Source: Siphonodentalium dalli (taxonomy: Eukaryota; Mollusca; Scaphopoda; Gadilida; Siphonodentaliidae). From it: a stretch of 64,000 bases of DNA. A program made the translations under genes and the position numbers. The notes under the pieces are model-generated. The model was not told where the DNA came from. It ran no database searches and worked only from the letters and a program-made list of their open reading frames with translations. Shown here piece after piece: positions 26,201 to 41,200 of the stretch (the first letter of the stretch is position 1; each line of letters starts with the position of its first letter). The DNA lies in the NCBI GenBank assembly GCA_032622095.1, contig CP136061.1, forward strand, positions 196,340,935 to 196,404,934, read 5' to 3'.

Positions 26201-29200
26201 TTTATCTTTAACGGACCGGACCGCATCTATTCGCGACGACAATCAATCGCCGACTATAGCAGCAATTTTTCAAATATTTGATGAATAATGTTTGAAATAT
26301 TGTATAATAATGTTAACCAGTTCGAATTGATATCACTGAATAATCACCTATTATTACCTGGTTGACACGATGTTTTATTGTCCATGCATGCATATAGTTG
26401 ACCGTATATTTCCACAACAATAGAATGAATGAGAATAAAATTAGAAGATTTTTCACAATTGGGCGAATTGGTTGATCCTATATGCAGTATAAACTGATGA
26501 AGAAAAGAACTCGCACTGGAATAATTCACATAGCATTTCATGCATACTTGGGGATTGATATTTGGATTAACCGGAACGGAACGAGGAACAGGAACGACTT
26601 CCGAGTAACGAAATTACTATTTGGAGTAACAGGACTGAGGAACAGATATATAAGCTCAAATTCCTCGCGCTTTACGCTATGAAACAATAGATAATATGGG
26701 AACATGTCTCTATTCCGAAGGTTCGCTATTCCGAAGGTTCACTATTCCGAAGGTTCACTATTCCGAAGGTTCGCTATTCCGAAGGTTTTTGTTATTTTAA
26801 AAGTTAATTCTATATTCTAAAGTATTGAGAGGGTTCTTTAGTACGAAGACTCTTTTTATGAAGGAAATAACTTAAAACATTAAAAAAATTAATGTGATTT
26901 TTGTTTTCGTGGGTTTCCTTGAGATTTAACCCTTTTATATTTGGCGAGTAGAACGACATATATGTCGTCTATCGGCTGAGGACTAAAAACGATATATATT
27001 GTTATTTTACGTAGACATAACTTCAATAAATCATCTGATTTATAAATGATTTACATAGGAGTTATTTTGATTAATATAATGTCCCAAATGCTAAAGGCGG
27101 ACTATAACAGTGGGGCTCTTACGGTCAATCAATACTGGAGCGCTATAACTTACTGTATAGCAGAATACCGCTGAATGGACCTGACTGCAATTCTGACTTT
27201 GTTTTGATTTTAACCCTTTGAACCCTGACGTCCTGAACGTTAAATGACCCCAACCCGAGGCGCCTGACGTTAAAGACACGGTTGGCCTTGGCGGTGGGTA
27301 TCCTGTGAAAATATCTCCACCCGTCAAAAACCGCCACAAACAGAAAGAACATCAAAATGTAGATAGACTTTGTCCGTATACAAATAAGAAATATCGCATA
27401 AACAGTATGTTATGGTCATATGTTTGACCATTGTTATGTAAACAAAAGCGTAAAAAGTTACTTTTCTGGTGTTTGTTTATATTATGATGGTAAACATAAA
27501 GAGCGTTCTTTGTTGGTGAATACCCGATATGGAACTAATAAAGAGCGTTTATGCCATTTGTGCGTGATTAGCCAGTAGCATTGTGCTGTCTTCTGTAACA
27601 CAATCAGGCTCTTGCTTAGGTAAAATATAGTAGGTCCTTGTGATAACATGCTGTTTACGCGATGGTCATGGTATATATGAACGGAACTGTACGCGTTTTA
27701 ATGTTTTTCTGTTTACGGTGTTTGGAACAAATATGAATATTTCGACAATTAAGGCCGCACGTGCCTTTAAATAGTGTTCCGACGACGTAACTCATAAAGC
27801 TCTTAATTGGGACGTATATATACACGTATACACGCTCATCTATACGACAATCTACTATGCTAACTGAACAAGACTAGTGTGCGATGAAATATGTCACAAT
27901 GTATTTCAACGAGACAGTCTATTCCACGTTCAATATACATGTACATGTATATAGATATATTGCGGCTTCCTTTGGTCGCGCTATATATTTATAACGAAAT
28001 TCTTACACTTTGCCTACAATAGAACGCATTTCTCAAAATGCACCTGTGTGCTTGAGCGAAGAAACAGACCCCCTGTTTCCAATTTGGCTGCTAAAATCAG
28101 AGGTATGAACATGTGACTCATTAGAAGCACTATTCTAGTTAATTTGGGCTTTGATCGCGAAATTTCTAACGAAATACTTCCCCTTTTCTGACGATAAAAA
28201 GCGGGGTTTTTTCTCCTCAAAATAGGCCTCTGCGCATGCGCAAAGAAACAAACCCTCTGTCGCCAGTTTGTCGATCAAAGTCACTTGGGTAAACATGTGA
28301 CTCGTGTGTGCAAAGTAGAAGTACAACTCTAGTTGATATGTGCGTTTATTGAGCTGTAATTTCGTGTCAAATATCGTCTGATTTCCGGACCGGTATTCCG
28401 GTCTCCCGGGATATAGGGATATAAGGATTGGACCGGTATTCCGGTCTCTCGGGTTCAAAGGGTTAATGTTGATGTTTCTGTCAAGTACAGATTGCCAGTT
28501 CGGGTAGAATGCATCTCTAACTCGTAGTTTATTTCAGTCATTGTGTTTTCAACTTTCTATAATATTAAAATGATAAACTGATACTGTCTTCTTGCTATTA
28601 ATAACCGACATCTGGGACAAATTAGATATTAGATTGGGGTGTATAAATGTACGGGGGGGGGGGGCAAATTTTGATTCATTTCTGGCTAAAAACTCCCATA
28701 ATAGAAAACCTTCGGAATAGCGAACCTTCGGAATAGTGAACCTTCGGATTGGTGAACCTTCGGATTAGTGAACCTTCGGATTAGTGAACCTTCGGAATAG
28801 CGAACCTTCGGAATAGAGAACCCTACCCAGATAATATACATCATTCGAAAGCATAGCCTCTTCCCTTCATGAATATTGCAACATTTAAACACTAATTCTG
28901 TTACATGGAAGTGGTTCATGTTCCTCGTTCCGTTCCTGTTACTCCAAATAGTCAATCCCCATACTTGAAACATGTATTTCCAGCGAGCGGAAAACACGTG
29001 CAATGTGTAAAGTATGCCAACATGCTGAGCGTAGATTGTACGAGTGAAGAAGATGGTGGAATCGAAGAGATTCGTCATTTACAATGTCGCACTGGCGATA
29101 AATGTCAGGGACACGCAGCTTTCGAAACAATTGAATCACGCTGCAACGGTCAAACAACATGCACAACACACAAAACCGACGTATGGATGACTTACAATGT

Positions 29201-32200
29201 GTGGAAGCTTCTATGTGTGGATTACAAATGTACAAGTAAGTAGGAGAATACCCCTCACGACTGTCGCTCGAAATACTTGTAGCACGCCGTACCTGGATCG
29301 ATTTGCCTTGGCCCTCCCTTTATGAATAAGTTGTTTCATCAGATTAAGCATACTTTATTGAACCATATTTACATGAATACATTATGATGTATCAAATAGC
29401 AAGGATCCATATGAGCTAGGTTATCAACATGAATGGGAGCACAACGCCATAGAGTGTGCTATGTGTTGACTGATAGTGACTGGTCGTCCTATTGTGGACC
29501 CTACACCACAGAGTGTTATATGTGCTTACTGATAGGAACTGATCGTCCTATTGTGGACCCTAGTCTTTGTGACCAGTTTATATCTCTCTTCCGGTTGTGT
29601 GTTGATTGTAGATCCACGTGTGTGTTTGAGTTCCGTAAACTTCATTAAAATAGTCTGTCTCTCGTCATCCTGAGTTTACCATAATGATGTCCCTGCTTGG
29701 CTAATGGCGTGGTGGCAGCGTTTCGAAACCTAATTCCTCCGGCATGTCGAAATAAAGCAAGGACAGTCCCAAAAGTCGGGCGTTTTGGTACAACACGGCA
29801 ACGATTGGCCACAGGTGACCGCGGAAAACCCCGTTGTTGCAGAGCGACTATATTATAGTTATCTTTTATCGGAATCCAACGACACGATATTATTTACTTC
29901 TCCGGAAACTGGACTGAGGTGTCTCTCCTTCGGAGAAACAAGTTGTTCCTTCAAAAAGTGGAAACAGCAACTAGCACAACTAGTTCTGAGCGATGACAAT
30001 CTGTCTCCGTTTTTGGCAGATGAGACATCTTGGACGAAGAAGAGTGTAGTTTCGCCTCTTCGAGGATTTACAGATGATGATATCAGTGTTCCCGAACATT
30101 TGCATAAAACCGCTCAACAGAAATGCATTTTCCTGGACATATTCCTAAACGGGATTGCAAGATACTGTCCCGCTATCCCAAGAAGTGTTCTTGTCAGAAA
30201 TTCTACATCAATAACCAGTGTATGGAAAACCATATGTCAGCATTATCGTATATATGTAAATGATGAGAACGTGCTACAGGTCGACAGCGTGGATGACAAT
30301 ATTATTAGGCCACAAACTAACAGTCAGCTCGAACACGACACTACTCATGCTGTCAGAGATCATGAAAGTCGCCACGAACACAACAGACAAATGTCAGATA
30401 ATCATCAGAGTCACAACCTTCTACACACAGTCACAGTGACAGAGGGACACACATCACCAGAAACTTGTGAAAGCATTCAAAGCGCGCAAATACCACAAAG
30501 CATGACTCACTCCATTTGTGTATTGCGCGAAACACTAAGCGAAAAGTGGGACAAATCTGTTGATGACCGTAGTATCTCAGCTATGACAGATGTATCAGAT
30601 CAGTACTTGGACATGACTGACATGGACACAGGAACATTTACATTTCATATCAATAAGGTCTACGACGTGATAACGCCCGGTGAATCGGATCACTTGGTAT
30701 CATTCAGCGTGAATAAGTCAGTGAATCCACCCGCTACACCAAACACATGTATAAAGAGCTTGAAGATCAGCAATGTGAAATGTGCAAGTCCAAGAGAATG
30801 GGTCAATATATTATGTGAGCCAGAGTTTGAGAGTGGTTCTGTTCTTACCTGTCAACAGATGCGGAAGTTTCGTGGAATGTGGCCATATCGTGACAAGGCC
30901 ATGCCAATGTTACACTACACAAACAAGCTAGCCAAGAACATTATTCGATTTCAATATGAACACTGACTAAAATTGGGGTCATGTCTGCTTGTGAAATTGT
31001 GTTCGAGATGTGAAGCTCAGTCAATAGAAATTTGATATTATTTTCCTGAGTTTAGTATACAAGACACATACTATAAAACCTCACTCATGGGCGGGTTTTT
31101 CAGCAAAGACTCAGTTTGTGAAGTTGTGTGCGACATGTATCAGTCTATCATAAGAGTTGAAATTACCTAATATTTCTTATCATACGAATATTGCTACAAT
31201 TTCGTGACTCCATAGACAGACGGGAAGAGAAGAAAAGTGGTTGCGCCATAGAGTGTGCTATGTGTTGACTGATAGTGATTGGTCGTCCTATTGTGGACCC
31301 TACACCACAGAGTGTTATATGTGCTTACTGATAGGAACTGATCGTCCTATTGTGGACCCTAGTCTTTGTGACCAGTTTATATCTCTCTTCCGGTTGTGTG
31401 TTGATTGTAGATCCACGTGTGTGTTTGAGTTCCGTAAACTTCATTAAAATAGTCTGTCTCTCGTCATCCTGAGTTTACCATAATGATGTCCCTGCTTGGC
31501 TAATGGCGCAAGTTATAAAATTTATATCATTGCTCCTCTGCGTTATTATAATATTCAACACATGTGTATACATGTAGTATATATAGTTGTGTATGATACA
31601 TGGACTCAGACGCATAGTTGGGGTTCAGTAGGATAGGATCTTTTATTTCAACTTATGCACATTAATACATAGTGCATTTTACAAATATTGTATTGTATAT
31701 TCGAGGGGGTGGCATAGTCGGGCTAAACTGTCTTCCTGTCACCCCCTTAACGATGAATAGATGTTGCGATAGGCGGTCAAAATTTCTTGTACAATGCACG
31801 GCTATATAATTATGTATAACATAATGGTTGCATTTAAATGGATTATATGCACGGAGGGTATACTTATAGATACATATATTAGGGGCTACTCGATGGTTTG
31901 TCTATTTCTAGTTAGTGCCAATATATATTCCTTAAAAGTCGAGAAAAGGAATGTACTGAGTGAGGTTGTGGATAGCGATGTAGGGGAGGTCACTCTATTG
32001 CGCGAGTCTGGTCTGGTATGATGTAAATTCTTCCTCTGAGTTGTTGGATAAGAATGAACTGGTAGTTGTTGGGACCAATATTGTCTTGGTGATTTTAATA
32101 ATAGTGGGTGCTTTTGCCGGGTGTCTGGTCCGGTTATGCGTTTGGTAAACATATCGGTGAATGATTCCATTAAGCGGTTATAATACGAATCATGCATGAA

Positions 32201-35200
32201 AACAGCAGCTTGGACTTTGTGAATATCATAGATTTTGATTTTCTTTTTTAAAGAAGAGGTTCCGTGTATCTTCTATAGTCATTAGCCCAATGGTGCATGG
32301 GAATCTAACTAGAGGATGAGTGTGCAAGGTTGAAAGGAAAACAAATATGGGTGTGCACGCATGTCCTATATATATAGCGTGTAGGATCTTTGTTATGTGG
32401 GCGAATATGTTGAGAGATAAGTTTTAAGATTTTAGAGTATAGGGAGAATTTTCTTTGTCAAAGCTCGGCAGAAGTGTGTACTCAGGAGTTAGGGGTTTTA
32501 CCTAAAATTATTATCCGTCAAGTAGTAAATTATGGTTCTCGCGTATGGTATAAAATGCCGGCCACCCTAGTTCAGTAAGGAGTTTTTCATTCGGAACATA
32601 TTTATTCAGCCCACTAACTGTTGTCGCGGCGTCATAATATATCCCATCTGATAAAGAGCGTTCGGTGACTGTGAACAAAGGACGCCCATATAATGCACAC
32701 GCGACATAATAAGGTTTTATAAATATAGATTGCCAAGTTCGACGATTTATAGTGACTTTCACAGGTCTCGGTTAAAGCGCTTTATTAGGGACCCGAAACG
32801 TTCGCAAAAATTACCTATTTACATGTCCCAATTGAGGCGGAACTAGAGAAACACTCAAGATGGCTATGCATTTCAAGTTACTCAATATCCTGAGCGTCCA
32901 TCACGACATATAACTGTAATGTGTTGTTGTTAGATGAATATAACGAAAAACATATTGTTTTTATATTAGAAGTGTTAAATTGTACCACCCATTGTTTGGA
33001 ACCACATGCATATACATGTACTTTCCACGTCTCTTGCAACCTTTCTTCGCACAAGGAACTAGTATAGTGCTACTGGACTCGCGTGCACCAGCTGGGTTTA
33101 TTTTATAAACCAGGTAGTTTTTGGTAACGTTCAGGGCACACACTGCAGTGCGGCCGGTGACCAACAATGCAATCGTATTTGGGTCCCTTTTTAGCTCAGT
33201 TTGAGCTATTGCCATCATGGCTTGGTATCCGTCGTCCCTGTGTGTTTGAGGGAGGGTGTGTGTGTGTGTGCGTGTGTGATTCGTCAACAATTTCCTTTAG
33301 CACGGGCTACAGGACGTACCTTTGGTCGCATCATTATAAAATTTGGCATAGCTGTTGACATTGACATGTAGATGGGAACGAGTCATTTGGGGGTCGTTCG
33401 GAAAAAACATGGCCGCCAGCGGCCATCTTAGACTTCTGATTCAATCCAATAGCACGGGCTACAGGTCGTACTGTTTGTCTGATCATTATGAAATATGTTG
33501 TGGATGATAATATTGACATGTAGATGGGAATGAGTAATTCTGGGGTTGTTCGGCCAAAAAACATGGCCGCCAGCAGCCATCTTGGATTATACTTTTTGCA
33601 TGACTAAATCCTTTGGCGCGGGCGACAGGTCATACCTTTGGTCGGATCATTATGAAATTTGTCACGGCTATTGACATTGACAAGTAGATGGGAACGAGTC
33701 ATTTTGGGGTTATTCGGGCAGAAAACATGACCGCCAGCAGCCATCTTGGATTATACTTTTTGCATGACTAAATCCTATGGCGCGGGCGACAGGTCATACC
33801 TTTGGTCGGATCATTATGAAATTTGTCACGGCTGTTGACATTGACATGTAGATAGGAACGAGTCATTTTGTGATCATTCGGCAAAAAAAAAACATGGCCG
33901 CCAGCAGCCATCTTGGATTTCAAAATTCAATACATTAGCACGGGCTACAGGCCATACTATTTGTCTGATTATCATGAAATTTGTTACGGATGTTCATATT
34001 GACATGTAGATGGGAACGAGTCATTTTGGGGTCATTTTGTAAAAAAAACATGGCCGCCAGCAGCCATCTTGGATCTTACACTTTGCATGACTAAATCCTT
34101 TGGCACGGGCTACAGGTCGTACCTTTAGTCGTATCATCATGATATTTGTCACAGATGTTGACAACTAGATATAGATAAGAACGAGTTATTTTGGGGTTAT
34201 TCGGCAAAAAAAAACATGGCTGCCAGTGGCCATCTTGGATATCAAAATTCAATCCAATAGCATTGGCTACAGGCCATGCTGTTTGTCTTATCGTCATGAA
34301 ATTTGTCGTGGATGTTAATATTGACATGTAGATGGGAACGAGTCATTTTGGGGTCATTCGGCAAAGAACATGGCCGCCAGCAGCCATTTTTGATTTTGCT
34401 CTTTGCGTGACTAAATGTTTTGGCACAGGCTTCATGTCTTACCTTTGGTCGTATCTTTATGAAATTTGTCATGTAGATGGGAACGAGTCATTTTGGGGTC
34501 CTTTGGAAAAAAACATGGCCGCCAGCAGCCATCTTGGATTTCAAAATTCATTCCATTAGCACAGACTACAGGCTGGAGTGTTAGTCTGATCATCGTGACA
34601 TTTGTCGTGGAAGTTAACAGTGACATGTAAATGGGAACGAGTCATTTTGGGGTCATTCGGCAAAAAAAAAAACATGGCTGCCAGTGGCCATCTTGGATTT
34701 TATTGCTCTTTGCATAACTAACCTTTCAACTTTCCACATTCCTAATCACTCCATTGACTGTAACACATGAAATTATTCCCTTTCCAAGTTGAGCTGCAGT
34801 GTCATTGACACTTTCATTATTTACATGCGCTCGATGAACTGAGTTTGAAACATATTTCATATTTGTTCATGTACATGTATTAATCGATCATATATTAAAG
34901 TGGAACCGAACTCGGGCTGTGTGGTCCCCTCCATATAAACATGTATGTATGCGCCGAAATGTTCCAGTTAGTACAATAATGGCATGAACCTATTGTGTCG
35001 CCATGCCTGTATATGGGTTTCACGTCATGTTGACAAACGCAGTTCTCAATAAGTTCGTGTGCATTTCGGCGAGGAGGGTGAGGATTACGGATACTAAGAA
35101 TGAGCCCATTACAATCCACGAGATTAAGAGCTTCAGTAATAAACTATTACAACTATTTTATATAAAAGTGAATAAATGTACATCAATTTGGTAATTCCAA

Positions 35201-38200
35201 CACTGTTATAGTCTTCAGTGTTGGTAAGTTAGTGGTTCAGACAATCTAATAATTTTTTTTTCATAAGAATAAATAAACACACATGAGAACAGCTAGCCGC
35301 CATATAAAACATTGCTAATCTATCAATTCAACACATGCTATATCTATCTCGTATCCTTAATTGGGGGGAGGGGTGTCAAACTTAACACATCTTGAAACAG
35401 ACCCATGCAACTTCCTGAAAACGCCATCCCCTGGAAATGCACCCTCGTGGGACTGAATTTACCAACATTTAGCTGATGCTAATTTCAAACTTTATATGTT
35501 TCCAATCTGGCACCAACAGTCAATTTGAAAAACAAATCAAAACAACAACATTAGAACAGTGTTTCATGGGTTCCATGGCGCTATCGTGAAATTATAGTCA
35601 CTGACCATCAGTTTGTGTAAAAAAAAGTTAAAAACTAATCCCGAAATACACAGAAATTGACTTTCTATTTTCCGATTCCGATTCTCTGCTGAGGACTCGG
35701 TTCTCTGTGAATAGCTCGATTTTCTGCCTTAGATAAAGTAGTACATGCCGTTCGCTTGATTTCTACCAATATGGCTACATAATTAGTCATAGACATGACA
35801 CCTGATGAGCGGCGGACATATGCATTGACGTGGGTATTCAGATCGATTGGCGCGTCCCATATAATGCAGTTGGTCCAAAGAACACTTAATTGCAGTTGCA
35901 AAATTTACACCAAGTGTATCTCTCTGTATGGCGTCTTATGATGGCCCCTAATACTAATGCCCATCTTTTTTTAATTTAAAGGCAATGTTATTTAAAGGAA
36001 ACCCTCTGGTTGCTAACTCTCGCATGAAGCATTGCCACTCCTCCAGCCTGTCATGCTTAGTGATCAAATCTACTATATCTGGCAACAACTGTGACAATTC
36101 GTCTATACCACGAGTAGAGTTAGATTATGTAATGTTGATATCCGATTCTCATTGAAACAGCTATTTGTGTGAACTCACATCTTGCATCACTTTATTCAGA
36201 GGACGTTCAGATATGTCGGTTTCGGTTTCTTCCGGAAAAGTCAAAACGCAATCATCGTCGTTTAAGCGGATGGATGCCAGATCACAGGTTAGTGTTTTTT
36301 GGAATAATCCCGAAATGCTTTGCCATGTACTGTGTGTTGCGAATATCATCACTCGATACGCCGCACAGCAAGATGATCTCGAGGTCCTTGTGTGCAATGG
36401 GGGTATGCTGCAGCGTCTCGTTTCCATGTCCAATCATTGCTTGACAACAATAGCATCGCCATTTCTGAGGAATAGATATTCAGCAATGTAAATTCAACAA
36501 TCAAGACTGTGGCGAAACGCTTAAAGGTGCCTTTTCTCTTTACAGAAACACTTCCAACAACAACAACAACAACAACAAAAACAACAACGACGACGACGAC
36601 GACGACGACGACAACGACAACGACAACAACAACAACAACAACAACAACCACAACAATAAAAGGTCAGCGACCATGAGTCCCCCGAAAGGTGGATCTTTAG
36701 TAACTTATAGTAAGGGTAGATTTTTTTTAATTCTGTCAAAATTCATTGGACCGTGACCAACTTCAAACTTGGCCTTTGCCTTCAGAAATTTGAACTACGT
36801 ACCACATATCAAGAGATTCAGTTGAATTTAAAAACAATCAGATAACTAAAAGTAAAGTTATCACCCGGAAACCAAAATAATCGTCAAATTTTAAATCGAC
36901 AAGGTCTATAACTCCGGCAAAATTGGGCGGACCACACTCAAATTCGAACTCGACCTGTTATCTTCATGTGGTTAATCCACAAACCAGATTTATAAACAAT
37001 CAGATATTCATATTCGAAACTGACCTGTATTTGGAGCTCATAAGCTCACATACCAAATTTAGTTCAGATCAGATCATACAATCTAAAGTTATCATCCGGA
37101 TACATCAAAAGGACAAAATTCGAAGTCGAAAAAGGGGCCACAACTCCGGATCGAACTTGACCTCTATTTCGAGGTCATAAATGATTTCAAATGGAATAAT
37201 CTTAAAATAAAATTGAATGACAAGCCCTTAACGCGAGTAGGCAATGCGAGATCTGAACAATATCGAAAATTTCTTGGCATTATAGTTGATGATAATCTCA
37301 CCTTTAAACATCACATATCTATGCTAAGTAAAAAGATATCCAATGCATTATATTCCATAAATAAGATAAAGCGAATGCAACCCAAGAACTGCCTAAAAAC
37401 ATTATACTTCTCTTTAATCCACAGTCATCTCATCTATGGTATGTCAATTTGGGGTCATGCCGACACAGGAGGCACTATCTTTAAACAACAGAAAAGAGCA
37501 ATCAGAATTATATCCAATAAATTATATAGAATTCACACAGAACCCATTTTCTGTCTGAAAATATTTTGAAATTCCACGACTTATATCAACTACAAGCTGC
37601 AGCGTTTATTTTTGACTGGAAAAGAGGAAATCTTCCAAAATCGTTCAATGAATCATTTTGATTATACAACTGCTAATACCCGACAGGCAGGCAATTTAAA
37701 ATAATCAACTCCTAGAACTGGTTTTAGTTCTGTGTTACCTAAGGAGACATTCCCTGATATATGGAACTCATTGGATAAAAATAACAAGATAATAACCTTT
37801 CGAAAAATATTTAAATAGACATTGACAAAAAGTTATATATCGCGATACTCGTCACAAATCAAATGCAACAATTCATTTTTTAAATATTGTACAGATACGT
37901 CAAATGCACGCCATGAGCCCCGCCATTAATATATATACTTGCTATTAAAAAACCTGGTATGATCACCTTACATTTTGGCTGAAAGATACGCAAAATTAGT
38001 CTTTACAATCAACTGAGTAAGAACAAAATGACAAGCAACCTTAAAAGACTCTTTCTCTGATCCTGTCTAAAGACACCATACTTCAGCCAGACTCTGCACC
38101 TATGATAAAGTAATATTGAGCCCCGTGCCAGGGGGGGGGGGGGGGTGTCAGGAAAAAAATTACGGATACAAGGTGGAAATTTTGTGTTTTTCAGTTTTGG

Positions 38201-41200
38201 GGACCCACCACCCCGGGAGCGTAAGTTTTTTCCACCCAGGTCTGGGACACCCACCCGGGAGCGTAAGTTTTTTCCACCCAGGTCTGGGACACCCACCCCC
38301 AAAATTGATGAAAATCTTGTGAATTCTACTAAATAATGTGTTGTTGGCAGGGTAAGGGTATCTCATTGTGTCTGCACCGGAACTGAGAGAACGCTGATCA
38401 AGTACACCCACACAAAATAAACAAACAAAGCACATGGCTGAAAAATATGCCAACAAAACCAGTGACAAAACCTTTAAAAACCCAAATATTTATGGTTATA
38501 AAGGTAAAATACCCACTTTAACAGGATAGTTGTGTCCCTTATTAGCAATAGGTTAAAATATGTGCATGTGTAAAGTAAAAACACCATCAATTTGATTAAA
38601 TAAACACAGTTCCAGTTCTCTCCATGTGGGAAATCACTGGTGAGCAATGAGGAGCTCCCCTTAAAATCATTCTAGGCGAGTAGCTCTCCTACAAAATGTC
38701 GAGGCGAGTAGTATCCCAGCAGGAAATGACGAAGGCATCTCCCGAAGGCCTGAGGGGGGAGTACGGGAGGGGAGGGGATCTCCCCCGGAAAATTTCGAAA
38801 ATTAGATGCTCTGAGATTGAATCTGGAGCCTTTTAATGCTCCAATCAGTGAACAACACGTTATTATGTGACTTAAGTCACTGTAGTCATGTATCGACATC
38901 GACCATGTACTTCGACCACGTGGTCACTGTATTTATCGTTTATTCAATATCTTGACTGATATCATTAATATATTAAACAAATGAGGCCAACGGTTTTTCG
39001 GCTTTTTGACAGCTGGCCACATTGCTAATAGTACACAAGCAAGTAAGTTGGTATATTTGAAATAAAGTTATCTGATATATTACGCACATTTTAGGCATGT
39101 GTATTCTGAGTTATCGACAGTATTTTATTGAACCACGTGGTCTCTCTGTTTGTTGTGCAGAAATTGTATTGCCGATGTGAATCCGAATCAGTTCGATTTT
39201 GAATTAATTCCTCGATCTATTTTAGTAAATAGTGAATATAATGAAAAGAAAACCTTCGTGTTTTGAGTGAATACCGGAATTACCTCATTCGTGGTCACAG
39301 TGAGATACTCGTGGCCTAAAGGCCACTCGTGATGATTCCAGTATCTCACTGTGACCACTCACGAGATACTTCCGGTATTCACTCAAAACACGCAGGTATC
39401 TTCTATGTATAATAAGTTTAAAAAGCCATGATAAACTATGAGAAAAGATGAGAATGGATTTTTTATCATTGCAATTTCCCCCCCCCCGACCAAAATCGGA
39501 CCCACCCCATGGTTTCAACTGTTAAAGGGAGAAATTGTGGACAAAATCTTTAAATATAGAGCCCCCTCACTTGTATAAGGCTATAGCATGCACTACTATA
39601 TGAATCTGATTGTTTCAATTTATTTTGAAGCTGTAATTTGTCTTAGAAATGATTTGGAAAAAATTGCATGAGATCAGAAAAAATCTGCATTCCGGGCTCG
39701 GGGACACCCACCCACCCGGTCCTTGTATCGTGTAATTTTTTTCCGACCCCCCCCCCCGTGCATGGTAAAACCGTCATGCATGTACACATTGCAATTAGTT
39801 TGGATACACCATTCCGTCATTTCAAAATATTATCCCACTTCATGTTGTTTTATGACTTGATTTACGTATATAGGGGCGGCAGGAAGACGGTCCATTTGGC
39901 CATGCCGCTCCTGTACAATATACCTATGTTTCTTTTTGAATATTGTATTGTTACTATATGTCCATATATATTGTACAGATAAATACTACTACTAAACTCA
40001 CATACCAAATTTTGTTTCGATCCGTTATATAGCCCAAAAATGAAGTTCTCATCCGGAATCTTTCCACACGGACGGGCGCACGGGCGTCTCAACGACTCGA
40101 TGGACGGACGGACGCACTGGTCAGAGTATACTTGTGGGGTGACCGCACATACCTATGAATACTTGTGGGATGCGATCTTTTGTTTGAGTAACTTGTGGGG
40201 TGCAACCCACAACTGACGATTTTTTAAAGAGCGTATTTTTAAAGAAATTTATTTAAGATATATTACATATTCTGAGAAATATTATATTAACGAAATAACG
40301 GAGATGGTTTGTAAATAAAACAATTAGAAGAAAAGCATGTTAAATTCATGTTAAATTCATCGCACCCCACAAGTACTCTCTGGTTAGTGCGGACGGACGG
40401 ACGGACGGACGGACACCGGCTATTTTAATAGTCTTCCCCAAAAAAAAATCGAGGGACAAAAAGAATACTAAACTTGTTCGCAGACGTATTTCCTTCACTG
40501 CGCCTAACATAAGCAGGAGAAACGCACACTATTACATATAATTCACTTAAAAGTATCATAAAATAAAATTGCTTTCAAAAATGTTATACAGTTCTAATAA
40601 TAGTCACAATTCCTGTCCCAGTTTATACGAAAAATAAAACAAAACAACTATTGCCCAGTGACATATGCTAAATTTATTATCCCTCTGGCTGAAACTTCTT
40701 GTGTTATACCTATCGAACAATACAGGAACTTTAGGAACTAGATATGTCAAATGTACGTGTACGCGAAGAGAAATAATGTCCTCAAGAAACAACAATATGA
40801 TATGTGCTGAGTAATTGTCGGCATGTCGTAACTTTGTGAGAAAGAGATGCTATAATTGTGAGCAGATAACTGAATTCAGGCATTGTGAATCCATACAATA
40901 TCTTGTTTTAGCCGAATAATTGTTTCAACATGATTATGGCGTTAGATGTTGACATGTAAAACTACTCCGCACATATGTAGAGAACCGGAGCCACCGCGAG
41001 TAAGTTGCAAAGAAACGGAGCCCTCAACAGAGAACCGGAACCTTCACCATATTTTCATTACAGATTCTTTTCTAAAAAAATAATGCGAGTTAGGGTTGAT
41101 TTTTTTAGCATCCCCCAGTGTATGTCAGGGGCTCCATATTTTTAAAGTTACGACGAATTTTTATGATTATTAGTTTGTAAAATTATTATGGAAATATTAT

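Larger units (their letters stand above)
29445..31508 (+). mobile_element. Gag-only LTR retrotransposon (TR-GAG type) in intron 3
   Basis: Two 265-bp direct repeats, 29445-29709 and 31244-31508, differ by a single visible substitution, so insertion is recent. They start CGCCATAG and end CTAATGGCG. A primer-binding-like TGGTGGCAGCG follows the left repeat at once, and a purine tract precedes the right one. One long gag-like frame fills the inside and no protease, reverse transcriptase or integrase is present. CAA flanks both outer ends, a short or ambiguous target duplication. Confidence 0.85.

Noticed and set aside
29433-29648. 71-codon frame and its twin at 31241-31447
   Set aside because: They are the two LTRs; identical noncoding repeats translated.
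33334-34626. Repeated minus-strand frames with CRxxFxP-like peptides
   Set aside because: Translations of the 160-bp satellite.
36165-36491. 108-codon plus-strand frame with a good GTTAGT donor near 36290
   Set aside because: No acceptor, no domain and no partner exon found; overlaps coding-like minus-strand relics.
36349-36739. Poly-Val and poly-Cys minus-strand frames
   Set aside because: Trinucleotide microsatellite translated.
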